Positions 10,057-19,674 of a stretch of DNA of 31,628 nucleotides are shown one piece after another (position 1 is the first letter of the stretch; the number at the start of each line of letters is the position of its first letter). Origin of the DNA: an uncultured Oscillospiraceae bacterium (GTDB lineage Bacteria > Bacillota > Clostridia > Oscillospirales > Acutalibacteraceae); the NCBI GenBank assembly GCA_900549755.1, contig URPQ01000017.1, positions 1 to 31,628 on the forward strand. Reading direction: 5' to 3'. The position numbers and the translations under genes are program-made. The notes under the pieces were generated by a model. The model did not search any database and had not been told where the DNA came from. It was given only the letters and a program-made list of their open reading frames with translations.

Positions 10057-11964
10057 TTATTCTTCAAGATACGGGAAGAAATAAAGGTCGTCAAAATTAA
10101 ATGTTCCTCCCACATCCGAAAAACCTAAAATAACCGAGTCGTTATCGCCTATATCAACTATATAGGTATACCTTACCCACTGATTCTGGTAGGCGCTTGA
10201 AATATTGAAACGGCTTATTTCCCGGCGGTTCGAATCAAGCACCTTAGCGTGAATAGAGCCATCGCCGTCGGCATAGGCATAGAATGTATATACATATTTT
10301 GTATTCGGGGTAAGTCCCGTTACTTTCTTGCCCGCCCACGACCAGTCGTTGTTGCCCTCTATCCTGAAGGCGCGGTTGCCGCTGTAAACAATATCGGGCT
10401 CTTCATCGGTTTTTTCAACTATGCTGAAGTGTTCGCCCGTGTTATCCACGCACCAATCAAAGCTGTCCTTTACAACGTTTGTTTTTTCAAAGCTGTAATC
10501 TGGCACTAAGTTCTCACTTTCGGAGCAGGTGGTCTTCATAGTCTTTACCCTGCTCGATACATCAGAGGTATGGCGGCTGCCGTCCTCGTCAATCGAAGTC
10601 ACGCGGTAATAGTAGTATGTTCCCTGCTCTGCGCCTTGGTCGGTAAACGAGCAAATAAACGTGCCGTTTTTATCCGCCTCGTCCGCGTCAATGCTGCCGG
10701 CGTTTTGCCATGCTTTGCCGTCCTTTGAACGTTCAAAATAATAGCTTGCGGCTGTTCTTGAAGCGATAAAGCGTATAGTTCCGTCCTTATCGGGCCACAG
10801 CATAACCGGGGTGTCCTTTTCGTCCTCTTTCCCCGCCGACATATTTTTGTCGTCCACAATAGTGAAATGCGCAGCCGCCGCTAACGGCAGGTAGTCGTAA
10901 TCGGTACTGCCGAGGAAGGATTGCATTGTACCCTTGCCGCTATAGCACCAATAGAAGGCGCCGGTATAGCCGCCCATTTTGGCGTTGGCAATAAAGTTTT
11001 GGAAATTGGTAATATGGAAATACGAGTTACTGCTGTTCAACTTTTCCTTCGGACCGAACTCGGTAAGCATTACGGGCGAGGTAATGATAAACTTTGAAAG
11101 ATCCTGAACCCTTGACTGATCGTCATATATATTCATACCGATATAATCAAGACCCAATTTGTTAAAATATCTTACCGAGTTTGCGTAATTCCAGCCGCAC
11201 GCTACCGAAACGGGCACGTTTGGCAGATATTCGCGCGAGGCGTCAACTATCGACTGTATAAACTCGGTCATAACGTCAATGGTAGTTCCCCAAGGCTTAT
11301 AGCCGTTTTCCTTGCCGTAAATATCGCCCTCGGGTTCGCAATAAGCAGTAATTGCGAAAACCACGTCGGTATAATTTTTCAGCACATTCAAAACCGGCTT
11401 TACCGCTTTTTCTATGTAGTTTTTGCGCACCGATTTATCGGTTACAAAGCGGGTGTATTTATCGTAGGTAAGCTTACTGCCGAAGTACAGCCCCGATTCC
11501 AGCGTGTAATCGAAATGCGGCTGAATTGTAAACGACAGCGATATTCCCGTTTCTCTTGCTATTTCGCAGGTGGTTTTAAGATTTTTCAGGAAAATATCCT
11601 GAACGCCGATAATATCACCGTCGGCGGTATATTCAAGCCCGCAGGTACGGAAGAAAAGCCATATCTGCGTTGCGTCAAAGCCTATCTGCTTTATATTGTA
11701 AAGACCGCAGCGCAAAAGCGATTCGTCAAAGCTGCACTTAGCGCCCGTAGCCTGGGTATCGCCGAGCCCGCCCGGTACGGAATAATAGTTTATTCCGTAC
11801 ACAAAGCCGTGGTCCTTAAGCGCTTTTTCATAAAGCGAAAGGGACTTGGCATTGCTCTGCGTTTGTCGGTTGACGGCGGCGTAGCATACCCCGGTGGTGA
11901 AGAATACCGCAGCCATTACAAGCGATAAAAGCTTTATGCTTTTTGGTATTTTCAAATTCCTCAT
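10057..11964 (-). CDS. Secreted GH5-like (clan GH-A) glycoside hydrolase with FN3-like and CBM-like domains
   Basis: This is a 635-residue protein with a signal peptide (about 1-30) and a TIM-barrel region (about 50-370) beginning VYGINYYS. The probable acid/base is Glu210 in AYCEPEGD and the probable nucleophile is Glu302 in LTEFGP; both have the spacing and context of clan GH-A. The residue before the acid/base, usually Asn in NEP, is Cys209 here. A fibronectin-III-like segment follows (about 385-478, YYYRVTSIDEDG), then a jelly-roll-like module (about 484-630, closing FNFDDLYF). There is no dockerin or anchor, so it is probably freely secreted. Substrate is unknown; endo-beta-mannanase or glucanase activity would fit the fold, but nothing decides it. 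The annotated ATG directly abuts AAAGG, and a TTG three codons later (11955) has better spacing and may be the true start. It follows the importer genes by 11 bases. Confidence 0.82.
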   Translation of the reverse strand: MRNLKIPKSIKLLSLVMAAVFFTTGVCYAAVNRQTQSNAKSLSLYEKALKDHGFVYGINYYSVPGGLGDTQATGAKCSFDESLLRCGLYNIKQIGFDATQIWLFFRTCGLEYTADGDIIGVQDIFLKNLKTTCEIARETGISLSFTIQPHFDYTLESGLYFGSKLTYDKYTRFVTDKSVRKNYIEKAVKPVLNVLKNYTDVVFAITAYCEPEGDIYGKENGYKPWGTTIDVMTEFIQSIVDASREYLPNVPVSVACGWNYANSVRYFNKLGLDYIGMNIYDDQSRVQDLSKFIITSPVMLTEFGPKEKLNSSNSYFHITNFQNFIANAKMGGYTGAFYWCYSGKGTMQSFLGSTDYDYLPLAAAAHFTIVDDKNMSAGKEDEKDTPVMLWPDKDGTIRFIASRTAASYYFERSKDGKAWQNAGSIDADEADKNGTFICSFTDQGAEQGTYYYYRVTSIDEDGSRHTSDVSSRVKTMKTTCSESENLVPDYSFEKTNVVKDSFDWCVDNTGEHFSIVEKTDEEPDIVYSGNRAFRIEGNNDWSWAGKKVTGLTPNTKYVYTFYAYADGDGSIHAKVLDSNRREISRFNISSAYQNQWVRYTYIVDIGDNDSVILGFSDVGGTFNFDDLYFFPYLEE

Positions 11965-11975
11965 CCTTTCCGATA

Positions 11976-13367
11976 TCAGTTAAGAGCGTCGGACGCATAT
12001 GCTATGCAACTGTCAATAGCGGGAGCGTAGCTGCTAAGCCATGTATCCACCGCGTTTGCGCCCGTCATAAGCTTGTTGCATATTTCGGTAAACTGTCCGC
12101 TCTTCTGGAAGTCCGCTATACCCTGGGATATAAGCAAGCCCTTTTTCTGCGACCAGAGCCAATTGTGAACCTCGCGGCATTCCTTGCTTGCGTATACCTC
12201 TTTTTCCTCGTTTGCGGGGTCAAGCCAGTAATTTATGCAAGTCGCCGCGCCCGCAACGTTGGAGGCATTCTTCGGCACTCCCCAGAGAGCCGCGCGGAAC
12301 GGAACGTAATAATCGCCGTTATCCTGCTTCGGGAAAGGCGCTACACCCCATTTATCCTTCATACCCGTATCAAACGAATTGCCCTTCTGCATAAACCACT
12401 GACCGCCTATGTGCATTGCAACCTTGCCCTGGGTCAGGTCGGTGTAGTAGGCGTTGCCGGGCATCATACAGCCGTCGGTCTTTAGGGTGTTCGTCCATTT
12501 CCATGCAGTCTTAAGCGCTGCGTCGGACATATTGTTTTTAAGCGCGCCGTTTGAAAGCTTTATAAAATCGGTATTTGCCGAAAGCATTGTAGCCTGCGGG
12601 TATGCTATTGAAAAGCCGTATATCTGCCCTGCCGAGGTAGAGTAGGTCATATTCTTTGCAACCTCGTAGAATTTTGTCCATGTCCATGCATTCGGGTTCT
12701 TTTTCCATATTTCATAGGGCGTTTGCTGGCCGCGCTCCTCAAACATTGTTTTATTGTAGAAAACGCAGTACATATCGCCGAACATAGAGCCCTTTACAGC
12801 CACGCCGTAATATTTGCCGCCCCATTTGTAAGCGTCCATCAGTTCTTTGTCGTATATCTTGTTGTTAATATCGAAATACTTTGAATCAAGCTCCTGCATA
12901 AGTCCGCGCACTATAGGGGTCGGGTAGTTATTACCGAGTATGCAGACAAGGTCGGGCGACGCACCGGACGCCACGCGGGAAGAAAGGGTGGTCATATAGT
13001 TTTTCTCCGCAACGGATGTCACCTTGACCTTTATGCCCGTCTTCTTGGTGAATGCGTCAAGCACCGACTGCTCGCGCTCGGGTATTTTATACCATAAAAG
13101 CAGCTTTACGGTAGTGCCCTTAAGGTTTTTGTTTGTTTTAGCGCCCGAGCTTGTGCCGGATGACGCATTGCCCTTACCGTCCGATTTACTGTCGGTCGCG
13201 GTGCTGCCGCTGCCCGAAGAAGCGGAATCGCCGTCATCCTCGCCGGGAACGATAATTTCGCTTGTTATAACGCTGTCGGTATACTCTACTTTTCCGCAGC
13301 CCGCGGTGGTAAGAGCAATTGCGGCAATACACAAAGCGCTTAACAGGATCTTAAAATATTTGTTCAT
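11976..13367 (-). CDS. Lipoprotein sugar-binding protein of ABC importer (family 1 SBP)
   Basis: This is a 463-residue extracellular solute-binding protein. The start at 13367 is preferred because GGGAGG lies about eight bases upstream and it gives a classic lipoprotein signal peptide ending LTTAGC, with Cys24 as the lipidation site. The open frame continues upstream to 13547, but that extension runs into the preceding permease gene. A Ser/Gly/Asp-rich tether (about 45-80) leads to the binding fold, which starts VKLLLWYKIPE and contains the typical ASPDLVCILGN, IYGFSIAYP and KWGVAPFPK segments. It captures sugars or oligosaccharides and hands them to the two permeases encoded just upstream. 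It lies 46 bases from the permease gene and 11 from the GH5-like gene. Confidence 0.93.
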   Translation of the reverse strand: MNKYFKILLSALCIAAIALTTAGCGKVEYTDSVITSEIIVPGEDDGDSASSGSGSTATDSKSDGKGNASSGTSSGAKTNKNLKGTTVKLLLWYKIPEREQSVLDAFTKKTGIKVKVTSVAEKNYMTTLSSRVASGASPDLVCILGNNYPTPIVRGLMQELDSKYFDINNKIYDKELMDAYKWGGKYYGVAVKGSMFGDMYCVFYNKTMFEERGQQTPYEIWKKNPNAWTWTKFYEVAKNMTYSTSAGQIYGFSIAYPQATMLSANTDFIKLSNGALKNNMSDAALKTAWKWTNTLKTDGCMMPGNAYYTDLTQGKVAMHIGGQWFMQKGNSFDTGMKDKWGVAPFPKQDNGDYYVPFRAALWGVPKNASNVAGAATCINYWLDPANEEKEVYASKECREVHNWLWSQKKGLLISQGIADFQKSGQFTEICNKLMTGANAVDTWLSSYAPAIDSCIAYASDALN

Positions 13368-13413
13368 AAAATTTTCCTCCCTATCAGATTTTATAATGTA
13401 AGGCACAGTCGGT

Positions 13414-14364
13414 TCACCCGACAATACCAACCTGATCGATATTTTGAATAAATTTCCTTTGCAGCACCATATACATAAGCAGCACAGGCAAAATAAAGAG
13501 CAGACAGCCCGCCATTTTAAGTATTCGCGCATAGTCCGTTCCCGCAATGCTTGAATTTGAGGCTATAAGCGAAAGCGACACGGCAAGCGGGTATCTGTCG
13601 GAAAAATACATAGCCGAAAGGTAATAATCGTTGTAGTGCCATATTACCGAGAATATAGTCACCGTGGTTATTGCCACCTTTGAGGACGGAATTATAACCT
13701 TTAAAAAGGTCTTAAAGGGGTTTGCGCCGTCTATCCATGCGGCTTCCTCCAACTCCTTGGGCATCTTTTTGAAGAACTGCATATAAATGAAAACGAAGAA
13801 CCCCGAGCGCAGCCCCACTCCGAACATTGCCGGCAGATAGAAGGTAAGCGCCGTATCAAGCACATTAGGGCGAATATCAATTCCCGTAACGCGTGCAAGC
13901 AAGCCGAATATTCCCAAAATATCAAGGTGCGAGTAATTAAGGTAAGAGGGCACCATTATCATTTGCGAGGGAACAAGGATAGTAAGCATTACAAGGAGAA
14001 ACACAAGCTTGTTTTCCCTGAATTTAAACCTTGCCAGACCGTATGCCGCAAGCGAGCAGGTAAATACCTCCAAAAGCCCGCTGCAAACGGGAATAAGGAA
14101 AGAATTAAGCAGTCTTTTCGGGTATTCAAGCGCGTTCCACGCCTCTTTTATATTCGCCGTTGTAAAGCTTTTGGGTATCCAAACAACGCTCGGGTCGTAT
14201 ATCTGCGCCTGCGGCTTAAAGCTTTGGCTTAATATGTAGGCCATTTGATACAAAACCACGTAGCTGAGCGATAAAAGAAAGAAGTAACGCACGGCGGCGG
14301 TAAGTACCATGCGGGCTGTTTTTACCGCCTGCTGTTTTTTAACGGAACTAATTGTTTTACTCAT
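13414..14364 (-). CDS. Carbohydrate ABC transporter permease (MalG/LacG-like)
   Basis: This is a 316-residue inner-membrane permease with about six hydrophobic segments. The cytoplasmic EAA loop that docks the ATPase is clear at EEAAWIDGANPFKTFLKVI. The N-terminal pattern (a single helix, then SFKPQAQIYDPSVVWIP) is typical of MalG-type subunits. It should form a heterodimer with the permease encoded immediately upstream. The ATG comes one base after the TAA of that gene, and its ribosome binding site (GGGAG) lies inside that gene's last codons, so the pair is translationally coupled. No ATP-binding subunit is encoded nearby. Confidence 0.95.
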   Translation of the reverse strand: MSKTISSVKKQQAVKTARMVLTAAVRYFFLLSLSYVVLYQMAYILSQSFKPQAQIYDPSVVWIPKSFTTANIKEAWNALEYPKRLLNSFLIPVCSGLLEVFTCSLAAYGLARFKFRENKLVFLLVMLTILVPSQMIMVPSYLNYSHLDILGIFGLLARVTGIDIRPNVLDTALTFYLPAMFGVGLRSGFFVFIYMQFFKKMPKELEEAAWIDGANPFKTFLKVIIPSSKVAITTVTIFSVIWHYNDYYLSAMYFSDRYPLAVSLSLIASNSSIAGTDYARILKMAGCLLFILPVLLMYMVLQRKFIQNIDQVGIVG

Positions 14365-14365
14365 A

Positions 14366-15271
14366 TTATTTCTCCCATTTCCGCAGACAGAAGTAATAAA
14401 GCAGCCCGTAAACCGCGGATATGATAAGTATTACAAACAGGAAGTAGGACCATATCATAGCGGAGCTTGTATCAAACACCTGGTTCTGCATAAGCGTAAA
14501 CGCCGAGCTCATAACGCCGTTGTTTGTGCTTGTGAGTATATCTATTGAGGTAAATACGAATACAAGCACAAGCGTGTTTCCGAGCATCGGAAAGGTAACG
14601 TACCAAAATGTCTCCCACGCGGTAGCCCCCTCAACGCGGCTTACCTCGTAAAGCTGCTCGGGTATTGCCTGCAGCCCCGAAATAAATAGCAGTATCTGTA
14701 TTCCCGAGCTCCAAAGCAGGTTGAATATTTCCTCAACGTACTTTATAAGCAGGTCGATTATTTTTTCGGGCAGCCCAAGCCCCTTCATAACCTCTTCAAC
14801 ATCTATAAACGCGCCGAGCAGTGCGCTCACCTGGTCGTCGGAGCTGCGCATCTGGGTGGCAATATCGTCGTTTAAAATATAGGTTATAACAATTCCCGTA
14901 GAAATTATTACCGGCAGAAAAAATACCGAACGGAAAAACAGCCTGCCCTTGAATTTCTGATTGAGTATTACCGCAAGAATAAGACTGAATATAACAATAA
15001 ATGGCAGTGTGTAGGCAAAATTACCAAACGCCGCGACTATTTTATCGGTATAATCGCTTTCCTCAAGGAAGATGTATTTAAAATTCTTAAAGCCGCGCAG
15101 TACAATATCAAAACCCGAGGTGGTTATTGAAACCTTGGAAAATGCAAATAGTACCGATTGGAGCATTGGCACCAGAAAGAAGATTATAAAGCCGATAACC
15201 CACGGCAAAACAAACATACGGCCGTAATAGGCTTTTTTGTTTTCAAGCACTCCAGTTTTTCTTTTTGCCAC
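14366..15271 (-). CDS. Carbohydrate ABC transporter permease (MalF/UgpA-like)
   Basis: This is a 301-residue permease with six predicted membrane helices, beginning around FVLPWVIGFIIFFLVP. Its EAA loop is degenerate but recognisable (YEVSRVEGATAWETFWYVTFP). It pairs with the MalG-like subunit that follows and with the lipoprotein binding protein two genes on, giving a complete importer apart from the ATPase. It starts with GTG, preceded by GGAAAGGAAGGA inside the last codons of the DUF5696-like gene, three bases beyond that gene's stop. Confidence 0.94.
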   Translation of the reverse strand: MAKRKTGVLENKKAYYGRMFVLPWVIGFIIFFLVPMLQSVLFAFSKVSITTSGFDIVLRGFKNFKYIFLEESDYTDKIVAAFGNFAYTLPFIVIFSLILAVILNQKFKGRLFFRSVFFLPVIISTGIVITYILNDDIATQMRSSDDQVSALLGAFIDVEEVMKGLGLPEKIIDLLIKYVEEIFNLLWSSGIQILLFISGLQAIPEQLYEVSRVEGATAWETFWYVTFPMLGNTLVLVFVFTSIDILTSTNNGVMSSAFTLMQNQVFDTSSAMIWSYFLFVILIISAVYGLLYYFCLRKWEK

Positions 15272-15274
15272 GCG

Positions 15275-17494
15275 TTATCCTTCCTTTCCATATATAAATG
15301 ACTCGGGCTCTACAGAACCCAGCGGCGTGTTTGCCGATTCCCTACCGTAATTTACGTAAACCGTTATTCCGTTTTCAAATACGGTTCTGCTTATATCGCC
15401 GTTTGAGCTGTGCGCCTTAATTTCGCTGCCCGAAACCGATTTTAAATAATCGGCGGCTTTTTTAACATATTGCGCGGCGCTCTCCTTTGTATCTTCAAAA
15501 ATCGCACCTGCAAGCGCCGAATACGGCAGGTAGTTATTTTCCTCCTCATACCGCTTTGCAAAGGAAAAGCTTAGCCCTATGCCGCTTTCCACCGATTTTA
15601 AAAATACTCTGTTCGGGTCGTTTGCGGTGTTAACGGCAGCGCCGTAAAGCGGAATACTGCCCTTAAAGACTATTTGGTAAAACGGCACTTCCTTTTCAAA
15701 GCAGCCGTATTCGGAGCTTTTAATCGGCGTATTTGTTATGCCGCTTGACAAAACCGCAGCGTAAAGATTGGCGTTTTCGCTTAAAACGGAATGCTTTTTT
15801 GAAAGCTCGCCGTAAATCTTACCCACGCTTTCAGCCATACCGTTTTTGCAGAATGTCTCGGTGCTATCAAAATCCGAGTAGGCAAGCGATGAAAGTGACG
15901 AAAGCGAAATGCCGTCTATGCCGTATTTATCGAGCATTTTATTCATCTTCCCCGCCGTTTCAAAAAGCTTTGCGCGGGAAAGCAGGAAATAATCCTTTGT
16001 GGATTTGTTTTGCGTGTTAAGCGCCGTATCGTAATACACCTGCGTACTGCGCACCTTATTTGCGGTTTTTACCGAATCGGACGCCACCTTATACCCGCCG
16101 CCCGAGGAAGAAAACCTTATCGGGTCGCAATCCAAAAACAGCTTGTTGCCGTTTTTTTCACAATCGGCGTAAAGCTCGGCAAGCGCTTTTTTGCCGCCGC
16201 TCTTTTTATTGAGCGTAAAGCCGCCGCCCACCTTATCGGGCGTAAGCCCGCCGCCGAGATAGCCTTTAAGCGATATTACCGCGTTTTCGCCCGTAAGACC
16301 GGTAAATTCCATAATAATACCGTTTGACTCTTTAAGAGTGGTAAAGGGCAGATAGCTGTAATACGGCAGCCCCAAAAACAGCTTTTTAACAAGCGCGCCG
16401 CCGAAAATTTCAAGCGCTGTTTCGGGGTACTTCTCTTCGTTTTTTGAAAGAACGCCGCTGCGCCTTAAAATTTCGCGGTAGTGCTTTGCCATTCCAACAT
16501 AATCGGCGCTTTCCTCTTCTATTGGAGAATATATAACGGTCGCGTTTTCAAGCGATATATGCTCATCCGAAAACTTTTTAATGTACTTATAAAGTCCTGT
16601 ATGGTCGGCTATCTTTGTAAGGTCATAGCCGCGCAGGCGAAATGTCGCCTTAACCGAGGAGTATCCTACCTCAGTATCACCCGCCTCGGCGGTTATTTCG
16701 GCGCTTTCGGCGCCGTCGGTTATATAGGCGAGCAGCGCGTCGTTTTTATCCTTAACGCCGAAAAGCGGCAGCCTTATACCCTCGTTATAGGTCGTATCGG
16801 CATAGCTTACGCTCACAGGGTCTTCGCCGTATACGGGCTCTGAATATTTCGCCGCCTGCGCGCGGTTTTCGGCTTTTATTAGCGCGCCCGAGCCTGACGG
16901 AACGAACAAATACGAATCATCGGAATTTTGCGCCGCCGCCATATACGGCGCTAAGGATATCTGATATATCGGGTAATCGCTTTCCGCTATTTCGTTGATT
17001 TTGATTGAAGCCTTTAAGCCTTCGTCACAAAGGGTGTAATCCACGGGAACGGAAAAACCGAGCTCATCAAAATAATAAACAACGCTCACGCCGTTTTCGA
17101 TTTTTTCGCTTGAAATTCTGCCGTTTCTCACCGCGCCCACAGAGCCCTTAACGTCCTTTACCGTAAGTGTTTCGGTATCGATATATGTAATATCGAGCGG
17201 CGAGGTAAGGCTTACGGACGCTACGCCCGACATTTCGCCCTGCATTAGGTAGCCGTACGGTATTGTGGACCATACCTTCCCCGTTTTTTTGGATTTCAGT
17301 ATTGCGCAGTTGTTTTCGGAATCCCACAAGAAAGAATATTTACCGTTTTCCGCGGTAATATCTCCCGCAGCGGACACCTCGCCCTCGGCGTTGTAAGACG
17401 TTTTTTTCGGCGCTGCTTTATTGCATCCCGCAAGCAGGCAGAGGGTAAGAGCCGCCGCTATGAAGCGCAGTGATATTTTATTTTGTTTTTGCAT
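15275..17494 (-). CDS. DUF5696-like lipoprotein, possible TIM-barrel enzyme
   Basis: This is a 739-residue lipoprotein with lipobox LLAGC (Cys24). About residues 40-320 look like a beta-sandwich of the kind that precedes glycosidase barrels (opening YSFLWDSENNCAILKSKKTG). About 330-690 alternate strand and helix, with DGISLSSLSSL near 527-537 and KLFLDCDPIRF near 451-461, consistent with a TIM barrel. I match this by memory to proteins annotated DUF5696, which in Paenibacillus and Clostridia tend to sit beside sugar ABC transporters and a Yip1-like protein, as here; this was not checked by search. An outer-surface glycosidase or glycan-processing role is inference, and catalytic acids cannot be assigned. 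The ATG has AGAGGTG seven bases upstream. It lies 12 bases after the NHL/Yip1 gene and three bases before the permease gene. Confidence 0.7.
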   Translation of the reverse strand: MQKQNKISLRFIAAALTLCLLAGCNKAAPKKTSYNAEGEVSAAGDITAENGKYSFLWDSENNCAILKSKKTGKVWSTIPYGYLMQGEMSGVASVSLTSPLDITYIDTETLTVKDVKGSVGAVRNGRISSEKIENGVSVVYYFDELGFSVPVDYTLCDEGLKASIKINEIAESDYPIYQISLAPYMAAAQNSDDSYLFVPSGSGALIKAENRAQAAKYSEPVYGEDPVSVSYADTTYNEGIRLPLFGVKDKNDALLAYITDGAESAEITAEAGDTEVGYSSVKATFRLRGYDLTKIADHTGLYKYIKKFSDEHISLENATVIYSPIEEESADYVGMAKHYREILRRSGVLSKNEEKYPETALEIFGGALVKKLFLGLPYYSYLPFTTLKESNGIIMEFTGLTGENAVISLKGYLGGGLTPDKVGGGFTLNKKSGGKKALAELYADCEKNGNKLFLDCDPIRFSSSGGGYKVASDSVKTANKVRSTQVYYDTALNTQNKSTKDYFLLSRAKLFETAGKMNKMLDKYGIDGISLSSLSSLAYSDFDSTETFCKNGMAESVGKIYGELSKKHSVLSENANLYAAVLSSGITNTPIKSSEYGCFEKEVPFYQIVFKGSIPLYGAAVNTANDPNRVFLKSVESGIGLSFSFAKRYEEENNYLPYSALAGAIFEDTKESAAQYVKKAADYLKSVSGSEIKAHSSNGDISRTVFENGITVYVNYGRESANTPLGSVEPESFIYGKEG

Positions 17495-17506
17495 AAAATC
17501 ACACCT

Positions 17507-19651
17507 CTAACGGAATACCGCTTCCTGAACAATACTTGCAGCAAAGCCTATGAAATCCTGGCACAGCATAATGGACATAAATATTAAAAATCCTATTATA
17601 CCCATTCCCACTACCGAGAAAAGCGCCGTGCCCACCGATTTTGAAAAACCAAACTCATGCACCGTCATCATAGCCGAAAGCAGCATAAACACGAAGTAAA
17701 GCGTGCAAACGGTGCTTAAAACCGATATAAACGAAACCGAAGACGGTGAAACAAAATAGGAAAGAAGCATAAAGAGCGCCGAATATAAAATGAGCGGATA
17801 GAGCGAGTAGCAGGTGCATATGTATATTTTCTTAATTCTGCCCTTGCCCTCAAAAAGCACGCACACGCCCCAGTTTACAACCACCCACAAAAGCACTACA
17901 CCTACCGTGCCGAGCAGGGTATATATAACATTGTAGGTATCGCGCTCGGGTATTACGTACATAAAACCGGCGTAAATTTGCCTGCATGTGCTGCCAATAA
18001 AGAAAAGCAGTAAAAACACGGTGGCAATTATAACCGAGCCCTCGTTTTTCTCCTGCACCGCCTTAAACGACTCTATCGGGTGCAAAAGCGCGGAGAGCGC
18101 TACGTTCAGGCGGCGGTTCTTTATTATTACAAGCTTTTTCTTTGAGGATATTACAAGAAAAGCCGTAAGCGCGCCCGCAAATGCCAATATTACAAGAAAC
18201 AGTATGCCGAAGTGACTTTTAAGCCGCGCGGTAAGCACCTTTGAGTGCGCGTTGACGTAGGTTTCGCGGTCAAGCCCCTTTTCGGCATAGGTCATTGCCT
18301 TTTCGTAATCGCCGCTGCCGAGAGCCGCCTTTGCAATGCCTATTATTGCAAGCTGATTGTTTTTATCAAGCCGATTTACCTTTTCCCAGTAGGGCAGCGC
18401 CTCTGAATATCTTCCCGCGTTGCTTAATGTATCGCCTTTTTTAACGAGCGCACCGTACTCTGTTTCGGAAAATACGGTGATCTGGTTTTTATCCCTGTCC
18501 GCAATCAGAACGTCTCCGTTTTCAGCCACCGCTATGCTTGAAGCCTTTTTAAACACGCCGTTTTGCTCGCCCGTGCCGAAGCCGCCCGAAAACACGCCTA
18601 TAAGATTGCTTGAAAAATCGTAAACAAATACCCTGCCGGACGAAGTGTTGAGGGCGTAGAAAAAATCGCCGTCCGCCGCTATCGCGCCGAAATTGTTTCC
18701 TATCAGAACATTGTCTTCATTTGTAACCCCGCTGTTATCACCGAAATTAAAGCTGTCGCCGTCGGTCGTTTTGTAATTAAAGCGCGAGCTTAAAATGTTG
18801 CTGCCGCCGGGACTTAATCTTCTTATCTGCCCCGCCTTTATATCGGTGTTTGAGGTGGTGGTAAGTATCATTCCCTCTTTATCAAGGCAGCAATCAAGAA
18901 ATGTGTAGGGTATTTTCTGAATATCGTTCATACGCTTGGTTTCGGTTGAAAACAGGTTTTTAAAAAATCCCGTAACCGCCGATAAAACCGAGGTCTTAAC
19001 CGTATTAGCCCCGAAAAATCCTATAAAGTTGAAGTCGCTGTCAAACTTCATTGCTCCGTAGTAGCAGCCGTCGCTCAAAACGTAAATAAAGCCCTGCTCA
19101 TCCTGCAAAATGCGCTTGGGTAAAAATATTACGTCCTCGGGAATAAGCTCGCTTTCGGGCTTTTGCACGGTGCGTATTATCTTCCCGCCCGCGTCGGTTA
19201 CAATAATGCGGTTGTTCTGCGTATCGGCTATATATATTTTGCCGTCCTTTGTTATAAACAGTCCCTCCGCGCCCTTAAGCTCCACGGCGTTACCCGAAGA
19301 ATCATAAAGTCCCGCAACGGTTCGTTTCAGCCTGTATTCCTTATCAAGCACCAATATTTTATTATTCTGACTGTCCAGCGCGTAAAGAAGACCGTCGCCG
19401 CCGAAGCAGAAATACGTGACCGAAAAATTACCCGATATACCGAGCCTTTTGGCATCTATATTCTCGCTGAAACCGTATATCGCCTTTATCGGCACAGCCT
19501 TTTTCTCCTTGTAGCCCTGCCAATAGGTATAGGTCTTATAGGGCACGGGGTCGTAGGTTTCGCTTTCTGCCGCGCCGACCGTAAGAGCCGTAAAAAACGC
19601 CGCCAAGGATACGCAAAGCAGTCTTTTTAAAATTTTCAATTTACCTGACAA
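17507..19651 (-). CDS. NHL-repeat / TPR / Yip1-like membrane protein
   Basis: This is 714 residues with a signal peptide (about 1-27, GAA). Extracellular NHL-type beta-propeller repeats occupy about 75-395, with blades such as GKIYIADTQNNRIIVTD and GDVLIADRDKNQITVF. A short TPR-like helical region follows (about 400-470, AGRYSEALPYWEKVNRLDKNN and GDYEKAMTYAEKGL). Then come a membrane helix (about 480-502), a cytoplasmic loop with HPIESFKAVQEK, and five more helices (537-556, 575-599, 611-633, 640-665, 672-695) resembling a Yip1 domain. The architecture suggests a surface sensor or scaffold tied to a polytopic membrane domain; its biochemical job is unknown to me. The start codon is TTG with GGGTGA eight bases upstream. 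Its position between the first importer and the DUF5696-like gene implies functional linkage. Confidence 0.75.
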   Translation of the reverse strand: MSGKLKILKRLLCVSLAAFFTALTVGAAESETYDPVPYKTYTYWQGYKEKKAVPIKAIYGFSENIDAKRLGISGNFSVTYFCFGGDGLLYALDSQNNKILVLDKEYRLKRTVAGLYDSSGNAVELKGAEGLFITKDGKIYIADTQNNRIIVTDAGGKIIRTVQKPESELIPEDVIFLPKRILQDEQGFIYVLSDGCYYGAMKFDSDFNFIGFFGANTVKTSVLSAVTGFFKNLFSTETKRMNDIQKIPYTFLDCCLDKEGMILTTTSNTDIKAGQIRRLSPGGSNILSSRFNYKTTDGDSFNFGDNSGVTNEDNVLIGNNFGAIAADGDFFYALNTSSGRVFVYDFSSNLIGVFSGGFGTGEQNGVFKKASSIAVAENGDVLIADRDKNQITVFSETEYGALVKKGDTLSNAGRYSEALPYWEKVNRLDKNNQLAIIGIAKAALGSGDYEKAMTYAEKGLDRETYVNAHSKVLTARLKSHFGILFLVILAFAGALTAFLVISSKKKLVIIKNRRLNVALSALLHPIESFKAVQEKNEGSVIIATVFLLLFFIGSTCRQIYAGFMYVIPERDTYNVIYTLLGTVGVVLLWVVVNWGVCVLFEGKGRIKKIYICTCYSLYPLILYSALFMLLSYFVSPSSVSFISVLSTVCTLYFVFMLLSAMMTVHEFGFSKSVGTALFSVVGMGIIGFLIFMSIMLCQDFIGFAASIVQEAVFR

Positions 19652-19674
19652 TCCGTCTTCACCCGCTTTCCGTA

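Noticed and set aside
13368..13547. Upstream extension of the lipoprotein binding-protein frame
   Set aside because: It overlaps the preceding permease, has no ribosome binding site and would bury the lipoprotein signal peptide; the start at 13367 explains both.
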